Source of the DNA: Roseibium denhamense
Lineage (GTDB): Bacteria; Pseudomonadota; Alphaproteobacteria; Rhizobiales; Stappiaceae
Direction of reading: 5' to 3'
Assembly: GCF_009711415.1 (NCBI RefSeq)
Contig: NZ_SMLZ01000107.1
Location: 1 to 64,000, forward strand
DNA length: 64,000 nucleotides
Of this stretch, positions 34,964-44,137 are shown one piece after another. The stretch's first letter is position 1. Each line of letters starts with the position of its first letter. Position numbers and translations under genes: made by a program. The notes beneath the pieces are model-generated. The model was not told where the DNA came from. It saw only the letters and a list, made by a program, of their open reading frames with translations, and did not search any database.

Positions 34964-35551
34964 CTAAGATCCACTGCCAATCGTTGTCATTTGTGGCGGT
35001 AACGTTTTTTCGATGGCCCGGGCGAGGGAGATTGAATCAGGTTCTGTGAAGGTGGAAAACCAGCCAGCCATCTGACCATCCGGCCCGATTAGGTACTTAT
35101 GAAAGTTCCAGCGGACTTTACCCATCATTCCAGCCTCGCTTTGAGCCCACTGATAGAATGGGTCGCCGCCGTCACCCTTGATCTTCACTTTGGATGTAAT
35201 CGGAAAACCAACGCTGAATTTGCTTTGCGCGTAGTCGACGATTTGTGAATTTGTGCCCGGCTCTTGTCCGCCGAAGTCATTTGAAGGCACGGCCACGACC
35301 GTGAAGCCGCGATCCTGGTATTTCTCATAGAGCGCCTGGAGCGGTCCGTACTGCCGCGTGAAGCTGCATTGCGAAGCAGTGTTGACCACCAGAACCGTTT
35401 GACCGGCATAGTCGCCTAGGTCAAGTTTTGAGCCGTCGGCCATTTCGAAGGAAAAATCATGTGCAGACGGGCTGTGGTTCTCATTGGCTAAAGCGGCACC
35501 GGAAAGGGTCAGTGCAGACGCGAAAAAGCCGAGCAACAATGCTTTCCTCAT
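34964..35551 (-). CDS. Glutathione peroxidase, exported
   Basis: The 195-residue precursor reduces peroxides with a thiol donor. After a signal peptide (LLLGFFASALTLSGAALAN) it shows the catalytic Cys in NTASQCSFTRQYGPLQALY, the Gln motif PSNDFGGQEPG and the Trp motif RWNFHKYLIG. It carries Cys in place of selenocysteine. The start at 35551 lies nine bases after GGAG; the frame from 35620 would add 23 residues before the signal. The exported location is predicted from the signal sequence. It forms a pair with the DCC gene. Confidence 0.9.
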   Translation of the reverse strand: MRKALLLGFFASALTLSGAALANENHSPSAHDFSFEMADGSKLDLGDYAGQTVLVVNTASQCSFTRQYGPLQALYEKYQDRGFTVVAVPSNDFGGQEPGTNSQIVDYAQSKFSVGFPITSKVKIKGDGGDPFYQWAQSEAGMMGKVRWNFHKYLIGPDGQMAGWFSTFTEPDSISLARAIEKTLPPQMTTIGSGS

Positions 35552-35641
35552 AGGGGTCATCTCCGTTCTCAACGTACTCAAGTCTACGGACCGGAGCCGT
35601 GAGAGGATTACTGGCAGCACTGCGGCAATTTGGCGGCACCG

Positions 35642-36238
35642 CTAAGCATCCTTCAAAATGCCTTTCAGCAGCATCCGGGTTGCCGTCTCATATGCGTGCC
35701 TGTCCTCGCCGTTGGAAATGGCCAGCGCGGCCCGGTCGAATGTGGCCGACAAAAGATCCGCTAAAGGTTCCAGCGGGATATCGGCAAGGTAGCCGTGGGC
35801 AGCGCTATGTTTCAGGCCTTGTAAAAGTGTTGCCCCACCGGTTTCCCGGTCAATCTCTGCCATTTCCATCAGTCCAAGGACTGCTGGCCCTTCCAGGAGC
35901 AGGATCTTTGCGCGGCCCGGGGCTGCCATTGCGGAGAAGTAAGCTTTTGCTCCGTTCATGAACGCATCGAGCGGCGTCTGGCTTTCATCTGTTTCCTGAT
36001 TGATTGTTTCAGCGATTGCCAAGGCTTCGTCGCGCACCAGTGCCCGCATGAGATCGGCCTTGTCAGAGAAGTGATGATAAAGGGCGCCGCGGGTCACATC
36101 GGCTTTCTTTACGATCTCCGGAGTTGCGGTTTCCGCATAGCCCTTCTCAACGATCAAGGATCGCGCCGCTTCCAGCAGCGCCTTTCGGGTTTCTGCCCGG
36201 CGCTCGGCTTGAGAGCGACGTGATTTTGCTTCTTGCAT
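35642..36238 (-). CDS. TetR family regulator
   Basis: The 198 residues have a basic N-terminus and a TetR DNA-binding domain (AARSLIVEKGYAETATPEIV, then KKADVTRGALYHHFSDKADL), with a helical C-terminal domain resembling the AcrR/TtgR-like set. It is divergent from the VOC gene with a 121-bp gap that holds two related operators at 36239-36255 and 36268-36284. It ends 90 bp from the peroxidase start. It likely represses itself and the VOC gene; the ligand is unknown. Confidence 0.88.
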   Translation of the reverse strand: MQEAKSRRSQAERRAETRKALLEAARSLIVEKGYAETATPEIVKKADVTRGALYHHFSDKADLMRALVRDEALAIAETINQETDESQTPLDAFMNGAKAYFSAMAAPGRAKILLLEGPAVLGLMEMAEIDRETGGATLLQGLKHSAAHGYLADIPLEPLADLLSATFDRAALAISNGEDRHAYETATRMLLKGILKDA

Positions 36239-36284
36239 ACATGCAGCCTGTATGTTAATTGGGAATTACATACATACTGTATGT
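36239..36284. promoter_or_regulatory. TetR operators upstream of tetR and VOC gene
   Basis: Two related 17-mers, ACATGCAGCCTGTATGT (36239-36255) and ACATACATACTGTATGT (36268-36284), start 29 bp apart. The second contains the perfect palindrome ACATACTGTATGT. The first abuts the tetR start codon, so binding would block tetR transcription or initiation. Confidence 0.8.
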
Positions 36285-36359
36285 CTTTTAAGCGCGAGTG
36301 AAAACCCAAGAGATTCGTGAATTTGAGACGTGTACGAGTGCCGAAGAAGGAGCCACGAT

Positions 36360-36788
36360 ATGAAATGCACGCAGTACTACCCGGTCCTCATGACTGACAA
36401 TGTCGCCGAAACCGCCGGTTTCTACCGGGAGAACTTCAAGTTCAAGGCTGTGTTTGAAGCCGACTGGTACGTGCACCTTCAATCCGCAGAGGACAAGAGT
36501 GTGAATCTGGCTGTTTTGGACAGATCCCACGAGACCATTCCCGAGGAGGGGCGCGGGCGGACGTCGGCAGGGCTTCTCTTGAATTTTGAAGTCGAGGACG
36601 TGGATGCGGTGTACGCGGACGCCCAGAAAAAAGGACTGCCGGTTTTGCTAGCGCTGAAGGACGAACCTTTTGGCCAGCGTCACTTCATCACAAAAGATCC
36701 GAACGGGGTTCTTATCGACGTTATCAAGCCGATCCCGCCGAGCCCCGAATTTTTGGCGCAGTTCGCCCCAGAAGCTGTGCCTGCTTAA
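36360..36788 (+). CDS. VOC family protein (glyoxalase/bleomycin-resistance fold)
   Basis: This 142-residue protein has two beta-alpha-beta3 halves: [20 protein letters not shown] with a following strand, and [20 protein letters not shown] with [19 protein letters not shown]. Putative metal ligands are few, so an enzyme or a binding protein is possible. The ATG at 36360 follows AAGGAG by eight bases. It is divergent from a TetR gene with shared operators, so it is probably induced by that regulator's ligand. A terminator follows at 36880. Confidence 0.85.
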   Translation: MKCTQYYPVLMTDNVAETAGFYRENFKFKAVFEADWYVHLQSAEDKSVNLAVLDRSHETIPEEGRGRTSAGLLLNFEVEDVDAVYADAQKKGLPVLLALKDEPFGQRHFITKDPNGVLIDVIKPIPPSPEFLAQFAPEAVPA

Positions 36789-36879
36789 GATTTACTCAGC
36801 TGTGCGGGGCCAGCGCGTTGCCAGGAGGGAAATTCTCCCAAGCTGTGACAAGGGCGCGTGCTGTTCCCTGCCGGGCGGA

Positions 36880-36910
36880 GTGTGACCGTTTGCGGTCACA
36901 CTTTGTTTTT
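36880..36910 (+). terminator. Rho-independent terminator of VOC gene
   Basis: GTGTGACCG pairs with CGGTCACAC (36880-36888 with 36893-36901) around a TTTG loop, followed by TTTGTTTTT. It is 91 bp past the VOC stop. Confidence 0.88.
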
Positions 36911-37033
36911 AACCTGGCGTATGCCGCATTAATTCGAATTCATCACGTGTCGTCTTTTGCGTTGAAATCATTGATTTTAGAAAGTGAAAGACGACGCCGG
37001 TTAAATGCGATTTGCATCTAAAGATGCCGTTGA

Positions 37034-37525
37034 TCAGGCGGCAACCGGCGGACAAGAGCTGTTTTGTTCGGCGCGCGATTTCAGACCCTGCAGGCTTTGC
37101 AGGGTATTCGGATTTCCTGGGAGAACGTAACTTTGCTCCAGCGCGGTTCGAGCGTTGTTGATCACCGCTAGGTCTTGCACCGCCAACGTTTGGCATGCGC
37201 TTCCGGTAAATCTGACGCGGATACGGATCACCCGTATACCATTGTCGGACGGCCCGAACTGCTGGTCCAGCGCCGGGTTTTCACCGGACAATTGCCGTTC
37301 CATCACGACCATGTTCGGTTCTTCCTGAATAACGACTGTCCCGCGTTCCGTTGCACTGGCAACAAGGGCGCTGCGTACGGTCATTGGATCTGCGGCGATG
37401 CGAATGCTCTGAGCCCCTTGTGGAACCGTTAGCTGCGGCTGCGGGGCAAGCGACGATTGGCGGGGTCCGCTGGACTGACAAGCGGCCAAAACAAGTGCCA
37501 AGCTGGCTAGAACAATCATACGCAT
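37034..37525 (-). CDS. Uncharacterised lipoprotein
   Basis: The 163-residue precursor has a lipoprotein signal with lipobox LAAC (Cys16), a Ser/Gln/Pro linker, and a soluble domain of about 115 residues with IRIRVRFTGSACQTLAVQDL. I do not recognise the family. No partner is obvious; the neighbours are a VOC gene and the Gly-tailed coiled-coil gene, both separated by more than 100 bp. The call rests on the signal and lipobox. Confidence 0.75.
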   Translation of the reverse strand: MRMIVLASLALVLAACQSSGPRQSSLAPQPQLTVPQGAQSIRIAADPMTVRSALVASATERGTVVIQEEPNMVVMERQLSGENPALDQQFGPSDNGIRVIRIRVRFTGSACQTLAVQDLAVINNARTALEQSYVLPGNPNTLQSLQGLKSRAEQNSSCPPVAA

Positions 37526-37665
37526 TTTCAGTCCTGGTTCCTCTTGATCCTGCCGAAAGCGGTTCCCTTAAGCCAGGCGGCTAACAGATGCAACACCGGT
37601 GGGCCGGGCTGCTGACATGATGGGCCGGTCAGTTTCCGGTCGGGATGCCGATCTTGCTGCCATTG

Positions 37666-39126
37666 CTAGAACGTATCTCCGGTCTTGAAGCCGCCGCCTC
37701 CGAAGCCACCGCCGGTCTTAAAGCCACCGCCTCCGAAACCGCCTTTACGGCCGCCGCCGCCAAAATCGCCACCGCCGCCGCCGAACCCGCCCATGGATCC
37801 GGGAAGACCGACCCCTTGCGGGAAGGCGACGTTTCTGCCGCGCGGCCGTCTTCTCTTATGGGCGCGTTCGGCCCGAGCCCAATAGTCGGCTCCGGTAATT
37901 GCGCCTTTAACCAGTTCCCCGAGCAAGACCGTTGTGAGCTTGTCGTCCGAAAAGGTCGACTCCCAACTGCCGTAATTCTTCGCCCGGAAACGTTTTACCA
38001 CATCGGCTAGTTCAGACCGGCGCCGCGTGATATCGCGCTGGAGTTCGCGGTCCTGACGCACGTCTTGCGTGACTTGTTCGATCCGCTCCTTCAGGTCCTC
38101 GATCCTCTGCACGATTTTTTCATCGTCCGGGGAAGGGGTGTCCATCGCCTCACGCCAGAGCTCGGTGAGCTCGTCTGCCTGCAGGGAAACCGCAAGATGC
38201 TGTTCCGCTTTTTCAAAATCCGCGTCTTCGCCACTGGCATATTCACTCAGTGCTGAAGAAAGGGTCTCGATCTGCCGGTCGAGCTTCTCCAATTGAGTGT
38301 CGATGTCTTCCACATCGCTTGTCAGTGTTTCAATAGTCCCGACAAGATCGCTGCCGGCGGCATCGGTCATTGCATTCCGGCTTAGAACGGCAAGCTTTTC
38401 CTGTTCCTGACTGGCTATTTCGGCACAGCGCTGGGCATGCCTTGCCATGCGGTCCGGTATGCCGGTCAGCATGGCGTAGTTTGCCCTGGCGCCTTCGAAA
38501 CGGATCAGGCCCGCGACCCAGCGGTCCAGGGACCGGATCAGGCCGCGATGGTTATAGTCAGGTGTGCCGTAATGCCTCTGCCAGAGATAAACGAACAGCG
38601 GATCAGCGTCATAGGCCCGGCTTTTTTCGAACTTGTCCTTTTCGGCGGTTGCCGCTTTGTTGGCTGCTGCCTCCGCCATGTTTACCGCGCGTTCGGTTGC
38701 TTCGCGCTGGGCGACGAACTCAGCATCCTTCTCGAGCCTGTCATCTACGGCTGACATCAAGTCATCCATCTGACTTTCAGCATCGTTGCGGGCTGTGTCC
38801 AACTCTTGCCGCTTGCTGGTCAGTTGGCTGCGTTCGGTTTCATTCTGGCGGAGCTGGTCGGTCAGAACCTTGTAGTCGGCACTCCGCTTGTCCAGCAGGC
38901 GCCTGGCTTCGCGCGCGGCGCTGTCCAGCCGCGTGTTCAGGTTTCCGGCTGCATCTGTGTCCAACCTGAAGCGCGCAAGGTCCCGGTAGGCCTCGCTCTG
39001 ACGCTCCTGCAAATCCGTTAAACCCCGGGTCGCGCGTTCAATCCGCTTGCTCAACTCGGCTTCTTCACGGCGAAGATCAGCCAGAGATTGCTCAATCGTT
39101 CCAAGGGTTTGGCGGCCTGTCAGCAT
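37666..39126 (-). CDS. Coiled-coil protein with Gly/Phe-rich tail (third gene of unassigned trio)
   Basis: The 486 residues are mostly helical: a long coiled coil (about 10-175, e.g. ADLRREEAELSKRIERATRG), a middle domain with W and Y residues (YLWQRHYGTPDYNHRGLIRS) at about 185-220, another coiled coil to about 385, and a final basic Gly/Phe tail (about 435-486) with two copies of FGGGGFKTG. No signal peptide or membrane helix is seen. It is 37 bp downstream of the DUF6384 gene and last in a three-gene minus-strand set. I do not recognise the family; the tail resembles low-complexity segments that self-associate. Confidence 0.75.
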   Translation of the reverse strand: MLTGRQTLGTIEQSLADLRREEAELSKRIERATRGLTDLQERQSEAYRDLARFRLDTDAAGNLNTRLDSAAREARRLLDKRSADYKVLTDQLRQNETERSQLTSKRQELDTARNDAESQMDDLMSAVDDRLEKDAEFVAQREATERAVNMAEAAANKAATAEKDKFEKSRAYDADPLFVYLWQRHYGTPDYNHRGLIRSLDRWVAGLIRFEGARANYAMLTGIPDRMARHAQRCAEIASQEQEKLAVLSRNAMTDAAGSDLVGTIETLTSDVEDIDTQLEKLDRQIETLSSALSEYASGEDADFEKAEQHLAVSLQADELTELWREAMDTPSPDDEKIVQRIEDLKERIEQVTQDVRQDRELQRDITRRRSELADVVKRFRAKNYGSWESTFSDDKLTTVLLGELVKGAITGADYWARAERAHKRRRPRGRNVAFPQGVGLPGSMGGFGGGGGDFGGGGRKGGFGGGGFKTGGGFGGGGFKTGDTF

Positions 39127-39163
39127 GCAGAAACCTCCCGTGAATTATGGTTGCATACCCGGG

Positions 39164-40090
39164 CTACCATCTCGTCACCGCGCCATCTTGAACACCACTC
39201 CGCCATTTCACATCGAGCGAGCCGCTGTTTTTCTCCCCCAAAACGCCCTTCTGGACGATCCCGTCTTCCATCTTGTCACGTCTTACAGCATTGAAGATGG
39301 TCTCTGAGACACGCTGTCCCCATATGCTCACGGTTTCGACCTGGCCGGTTTCCTCGGAGCGGATGTCCTGTTCAAGAACGGTTCCATCAGGCGCGACAGC
39401 TTCCACGATGATGTAAAGGTTTTCGGCGTTGCGGTTGGCATCCGGCAGGCGGGTGACGCCGGTGGGGACGCCTTCGCGTGACACAATCTGCACTTCAAAA
39501 ACCTCGGCCAGCTTCGCCGCGAGGGCTCTAAGGTCAGCTTCCGCTTTGAAAGCGGCGGTTTGATTGCCATCCTCAAGGGCGGTCGTTCCGCTGGCCTGCA
39601 GCCGGTTCGCCTCGGATAGTAGGTCGGCGTCATCGGTCAGCCCATCAACCCGTCCGACAAGTTCGGAGTAAGTGGCGGGCAGGGCTTCCAGTCTGGCAAT
39701 CAACTCCGCTTCGCTTTGCTGTTGCGGGAGCGCGACAAGGAAATACCAGGCGGCAACGCAAACAATCAGAACCGCAGCGGCCCCGGCAATCCATTTCGAC
39801 CAGACCGCGCGGGAAATGTAGATCAGAGCAAATGTGCGCTGCATTCCGGCCGCTGGCGGCTGGTAAACGAACCTGTCGCGCTTCAGATCTTCCACACCAG
39901 CTTTCAGGATGTGATCAGGGACATCAATTCCCTGTGCGGCATAGACTTGGCGCAAGCGGTCGATCATGGCCGCATCGCGCTCGTCCGACTTGAGCTCCTT
40001 GGCAATCTGACCTTCTTCGTGGCGGAGCGTGTCCACCACATCCATCGCCATCATCAAATCGTCCAGCGGTGCGTCTGAGGATTTCGCCAT
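39164..40090 (-). CDS. DUF6384-like membrane protein (second gene of unassigned trio)
   Basis: The 308 residues have a cytosolic N-terminal helical region (AMDVVDTLRHEEGQIAKELK and RDAAMIDRLRQVYAAQGIDV, about 1-90), one membrane helix (about 100-122, WIAGAAAVLIVCVAAWYFLV) and an extracytoplasmic part. That part holds a helical stretch (about 125-195) and a beta-rich domain (about 200-300) with ENLYIIVEAVAPDGTVLEQD. The N-terminal pattern fits the family I know as DUF6384. Function is unknown. It sits 63 bp below the 401-residue helical gene and 37 bp above the Gly-tailed gene, so the trio is probably one transcript. Confidence 0.65.
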   Translation of the reverse strand: MAKSSDAPLDDLMMAMDVVDTLRHEEGQIAKELKSDERDAAMIDRLRQVYAAQGIDVPDHILKAGVEDLKRDRFVYQPPAAGMQRTFALIYISRAVWSKWIAGAAAVLIVCVAAWYFLVALPQQQSEAELIARLEALPATYSELVGRVDGLTDDADLLSEANRLQASGTTALEDGNQTAAFKAEADLRALAAKLAEVFEVQIVSREGVPTGVTRLPDANRNAENLYIIVEAVAPDGTVLEQDIRSEETGQVETVSIWGQRVSETIFNAVRRDKMEDGIVQKGVLGEKNSGSLDVKWRSGVQDGAVTRW

Positions 40091-40153
40091 CGAGCCTTAC
40101 TTTAATAGTTTAAATGGCGGCCGGAAATCCGGCCGCTATTCAGTGTGAACCGC

Positions 40154-41359
40154 TTACAAACCCTTGCCTTGGGCAGCCAGTTTCGCCAGGCGGCGTTTTC
40201 CATCTTCGACCGCCGTCCGGATTTCTTCCGAGTTTTTCGTCGACATGTCGCGCATTTCAGAGATGATCTCTATGGAATTTGTCTGGAAGTTGACGACCGA
40301 GTCCACAAGCTTCTTGACCGAGGCTGCTGCAACCGTCGGGCCATATCCGGCTTTCAGCGCTTCCGTTTGGACCGCGTCGCCGATTTCTGCCAGGGTCTCC
40401 AGGCTCTTATTGATGCCGTCTTTCATGGCATTGAGCGTTTCAGTCGATTCATGAAGACCCTGAAGGCCGGTGAAAGACGCGTTGAGCGCAGTCAACACCG
40501 ACTCGTTGGTCGAGAAGAAGCTCACGGACTGGGCATAAACCCGTTCCTTGGCATTGGTGGTCTGGATCAACCGCGCCATGATGACTTCGGACGTGTTGTA
40601 GCCGATGGTCAGGTTGTCCGAGAGATCCTTTGCGATCTGGTATCGCTTCTCTTCGTCCTGCATTTCGCGCATGCGTTCATCGCGGGCGAGCTCCAACCGC
40701 GCCTTTTGAGCAGGATCGTCGCCGGAGTATCCTTCAACTTCGTTTGAAGCGGTTTCCAGCGCTGCCTTTGTCGTGTCGAGCTTGCCGGTCGCAATATTCA
40801 GGATCTCAAGAGCCGTCACTTCCGCCTGTTTCAGAGCACCGCGGAAGTCGCGGTAAGCTTCAAGGATGGTCTGTTCCCGCTCGATCTGGTCCTTGGTTGC
40901 CCGGGCGACGTCCTTGTAAGTGTCGCGGATATCCTTGAAGCGGTCAGAAATCGTGCCGCGCCGCATGTCACGCCACTTGTTGGACAGGTTTTCTGTGAAC
41001 GAGATTTTGCCGTCTGCAAGCTGGTCCACGAGTGTTTTTGCATCGTCCCGGATGCTGTCGAACGATTTGGTGATGTCCTCGTAGCGCTCACCGATGTCCA
41101 TTTGCTGGACTTGTGTGCGCACCACCTCATTGAAATTGGAGGCTTGGCCGAGCGTGCGGGTGATGATGAGCACCTTATCGGGCGACAGATCCGCAATTTG
41201 TTCCAGAAGGGCATTGATCGGAGCGTCGGTTTCAGTTTCCGGAGCAATGCCGATGTCGCGCAACGTGGTCAGGGCACGGTCTAGGTATTGCAATGGGCTG
41301 AAGCCGCCTGCCTGCATTCCAGAGGACTGCGCATTTTCGGGTGTTGCCGCATCTGTCAT
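40154..41359 (-). CDS. Helical cytosolic protein, TelA-like layout (first gene of unassigned trio)
   Basis: The 401 residues are almost wholly helical and without signal or membrane helix. Notable stretches are KVLIITRTLGQASNFNEVVR, RYEDITKSFDSIRDDAKTL and the later LIQTTNAKERVYAQSVSFFS with TALNASFTGLQGLHESTETL. Long helical bundles with a QTTNAK-type turn resemble the architecture of TelA (tellurite/toxic-anion resistance), but the match is loose and unproven. I chose the ATG at 41359, with GGAGG close upstream, over the frame from 41419. It opens a three-gene operon and is divergent from the MscS gene. Confidence 0.65.
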   Translation of the reverse strand: MTDAATPENAQSSGMQAGGFSPLQYLDRALTTLRDIGIAPETETDAPINALLEQIADLSPDKVLIITRTLGQASNFNEVVRTQVQQMDIGERYEDITKSFDSIRDDAKTLVDQLADGKISFTENLSNKWRDMRRGTISDRFKDIRDTYKDVARATKDQIEREQTILEAYRDFRGALKQAEVTALEILNIATGKLDTTKAALETASNEVEGYSGDDPAQKARLELARDERMREMQDEEKRYQIAKDLSDNLTIGYNTSEVIMARLIQTTNAKERVYAQSVSFFSTNESVLTALNASFTGLQGLHESTETLNAMKDGINKSLETLAEIGDAVQTEALKAGYGPTVAAASVKKLVDSVVNFQTNSIEIISEMRDMSTKNSEEIRTAVEDGKRRLAKLAAQGKGL

Positions 41360-41696
41360 TATGTGCCTCCATGCCGGACGGTGTGCTTGTTCTCTGACCT
41401 GCCGTCCCGTTAATGTCATTCTTGCCCATGTTAGGTCAGGCTTACGCTGCTATGTCAACGGCTTGGTGCCCGTTTCACCGTCGCAGAAGCACATGTTTCA
41501 CCTAACGTTACAACGATCAATAAGCGGTGAATGCGACAGGTTTGTTGCGCCGGGACAAGTTGACACCAGCCCGTCCTGCAAACGTCTTTTATAGCTAAGG
41601 CATTGAAGCCGCATATGAGGGCCAGCCTATTGACTGCCTCGAAAAGACGGTCAGTGTGGGCGGGGCACCAAAAGGTTCAATAAGGCAGTTTGATCA
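41360..41696. other. Divergent trio / MscS promoter region
   Basis: This 337-bp non-coding stretch separates the coiled-coil trio (minus) from the MscS-type channel (plus). No gene, clear operator or strong promoter consensus was recognised in it. Confidence 0.4.
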
Positions 41697-44129
41697 ATGA
41701 GATCACTCCAGCATCTAATTTCGATCTTGTTCCTGATGGCAGCGGCGCTGCTGGTGGCGTTGCCAGCCTTTGCACAAGAAGCGCCTGGGGAACAGTCTGA
41801 TGCGCTTTTACTGCCAGCCCCGGCAGAGGACCTTTTTACCCGGGCAACCAATGCCCTTGAACAGGGTATCGTCTCCGTGCGGACGCTGGAACTGCTGCGC
41901 GGACAGCTGGTCGATGTCCGGGATCAGAACGCAGCTGTCGTTAATCGCGGAAGTGTTAAAGCCGATGCTCTCCAGGCTCAGCTCAATGCACTTGGGCCGG
42001 TCCCTCAAGATGGCCAAAAGGAGGCCGATGATGTCGCTGCCCGCCGGGTCGAGCTCGTCAATGCCGTGGCCGATGCCAATGCGCCGGTTGTTCGCGCTAG
42101 GGAAATCCAGTTCCGCGCCGCTGCTTTGATTCACGAGGTGGACCGGCAGATCAGGTCAAGAGGATTTGACCAGATGCTGGAGCGGTATCCCTCACCGGTC
42201 TTTCCATCCACCTGGGTTGAGGGGCTGTCGCAGATTCAGCAGTTTCACCGGCGGCTGGTACGGGATGTGGAGAGCCAGCTGGCCCGGCCCAGCGTTTCCA
42301 AATCCCTCGGGCAAACTGTTCCTCTGTCAATCGGGCTTTTCGTCTTCGGCCTTGCTTTCATATTTTGGCTCAGGTTTCCGATCCATCGCTATCTTCTCAA
42401 GCTTAGCCTCCGTCAGGAACGCGGGTTCCCGGTTATACTAACGGCCGTTCTGTATAACCTGAGCTATCTTGTTCTGCCTGCCATCGGATTGACGGCGATG
42501 CTGTCAGTTATCTGGATCCTCGATATTCAACCGAATGCGGCGCGCACCGCGCTGATTGCAACGCCAGCCTCCGCGCTCGCGATTGTAACGGCCATGTGGC
42601 TCGGCCATACCTTGTTTGCGCCCGAACAAACGCGCTGGCGTCTTCTGGACCTCGATGAAAAATATGCCAAGCGCGGGCTCTGGCTTTGCCTAGGGCTTGG
42701 CATTTTCATGATGTTCGAGATCACGCTGGAATCGCTCCAGATGGATGATGCGTTCGGCCAAGCCGCTCTTTCGCTGATCTCGTTGCCTGTGATCACGGCT
42801 GCATCACTGTTTCTGTGGCTGCTTGCGGGCGTGTTGCGGTCACACGACCGGCACCGTGACCCGGAACCCGCCCTGCCTCTTGAAGTGGAGGATGACGAGG
42901 ACCCGGAGGCTGAAGAAGCCTCGGTTAATCCCCGGGATTCCGGCTTTCTTTTCTTCATGTCCCTTTTGATGAAGGCGTCAGCGGTTCTTGCATTCACCGT
43001 GACCCTGGCCGGATATGTCTTGATGGCGCGGGTGGCGGTGATCCCGATGATCATGACCATTGCCCAGCTCGGCTTCGGGTTTATGCTCTATCATCTGGCG
43101 CTTGCTGTGGTGCGCACCGCAACCAAGAGAGATGAAACGGAACCCGTACCGATCCTGGTCTCACTCGGGTTGATCTTTGCGCTCGTTGTAACATTCGCGC
43201 CCTTGATCGCGCTGACATGGGGCGCGCGCGCGACGGACGTTATGGACGCCTGGAGACTGCTTCTGGCAGGCATCCAGCTTGGCGATATCCGCTTGTCGCT
43301 GGACTCCATCCTGGTGCTGCTGGTTGTGTTTGGGGTCGGATTGTTCGTCACCAGATGGCTGAAGAACCTGTTGCGCACCTCCGTACTGCCGCAAACGCGT
43401 ATGGATATCGGCGCCCAGACCGCGATTGTCACCGGAACGGGATATGTCGGACTGACCCTTGCTGTCCTGATCGCTGTGTCGACTGCCGGTCTCAACTTGT
43501 CCAGTCTTGCGGTCGTGGCCGGTGCGCTGTCCGTCGGCATCGGCTTCGGTCTCCAGACAATTGTGTCGAATTTCGTCTCAGGGATCATTCTTCTGGTGGA
43601 GCGTCCGATCAAGGAGGGAGATTGGATCGAGGTGTCGGGACAAACCGGCTATGTCCGGAAGATCTCGGTGCGGTCCACACGCATTGAAACGTTTGACCGT
43701 CACGACGTGATCATTCCCAACTCCGATCTGATCGCAGGAACTGTCCGGAACATGACCTTAAGCAACAAGACGGGCAGGCTGGTTCTGCCGGTCAGAGTGG
43801 CTTACGGGAGCGATCTTGAGGCGGTTAAAGCGATCTTGATGAACGCGGCGCGCGCGCACTATACGATCGCGCGGTATCCGCATCCATTCGTGCTGTTTGT
43901 GGGCCTTGGGGAAAGCTCGCTTAACTTCGAGCTGCGGTGCTATCTGAAAGACGTCAACAACATCCTGACAACGCAGTCGGATCTCTATTTCACAATCTAC
44001 AACGAACTCGGCAAGGCGGGTATCGAGATCCCGTTCCCGCAGCAGGACGTTCATTTCAAGGACATCGACAAGTTTGTGTCGGCACTTGAAAAACGGGAAG
44101 AGGCCGGAGGAACACCGGCCGCTTCGTAG
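41697..44129 (+). CDS. Large MscS-family mechanosensitive channel
   Basis: The 810-residue precursor has a signal peptide (LMAAALLVALPAFAQEA), a periplasmic coiled-coil region (about 40-190), about nine membrane helices and the MscS core: pore helix SLAVVAGALSVGIGFGLQTI with the Gly/Ala pattern, then VSNFVSGIILLVERPIKEGD, beta domain IEVSGQTGYVRKISVRSTRI, and the C-terminal soluble domain. An acidic loop (EVEDDEDPEAEEA) lies between helices near residue 400. The layout matches the larger MscK/DUF3772-type MscS proteins. The channel should open on hypo-osmotic shock. It is divergent from the trio and converges on psuG with an 8-bp gap. Confidence 0.9.
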   Translation: MRSLQHLISILFLMAAALLVALPAFAQEAPGEQSDALLLPAPAEDLFTRATNALEQGIVSVRTLELLRGQLVDVRDQNAAVVNRGSVKADALQAQLNALGPVPQDGQKEADDVAARRVELVNAVADANAPVVRAREIQFRAAALIHEVDRQIRSRGFDQMLERYPSPVFPSTWVEGLSQIQQFHRRLVRDVESQLARPSVSKSLGQTVPLSIGLFVFGLAFIFWLRFPIHRYLLKLSLRQERGFPVILTAVLYNLSYLVLPAIGLTAMLSVIWILDIQPNAARTALIATPASALAIVTAMWLGHTLFAPEQTRWRLLDLDEKYAKRGLWLCLGLGIFMMFEITLESLQMDDAFGQAALSLISLPVITAASLFLWLLAGVLRSHDRHRDPEPALPLEVEDDEDPEAEEASVNPRDSGFLFFMSLLMKASAVLAFTVTLAGYVLMARVAVIPMIMTIAQLGFGFMLYHLALAVVRTATKRDETEPVPILVSLGLIFALVVTFAPLIALTWGARATDVMDAWRLLLAGIQLGDIRLSLDSILVLLVVFGVGLFVTRWLKNLLRTSVLPQTRMDIGAQTAIVTGTGYVGLTLAVLIAVSTAGLNLSSLAVVAGALSVGIGFGLQTIVSNFVSGIILLVERPIKEGDWIEVSGQTGYVRKISVRSTRIETFDRHDVIIPNSDLIAGTVRNMTLSNKTGRLVLPVRVAYGSDLEAVKAILMNAARAHYTIARYPHPFVLFVGLGESSLNFELRCYLKDVNNILTTQSDLYFTIYNELGKAGIEIPFPQQDVHFKDIDKFVSALEKREEAGGTPAAS

Positions 44130-44137
44130 TTGCTCTG

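Noticed and set aside
36252-36270. TTAATTGGGAATTAC as a CtrA box between tetR and VOC.
   Set aside because: One mismatch and an overlap with clear TetR operators make chance the simpler reading.
37679-37800. GC-rich repeated DNA as a possible CRISPR or satellite.
   Set aside because: It is the coding sequence of the Gly/Phe-rich tail of the 486-residue protein; repeat units are codon repeats.
43091-43612. 173-codon frame opposite the MscS gene.
   Set aside because: Composition is a mirror of hydrophobic sense codons; no motif.
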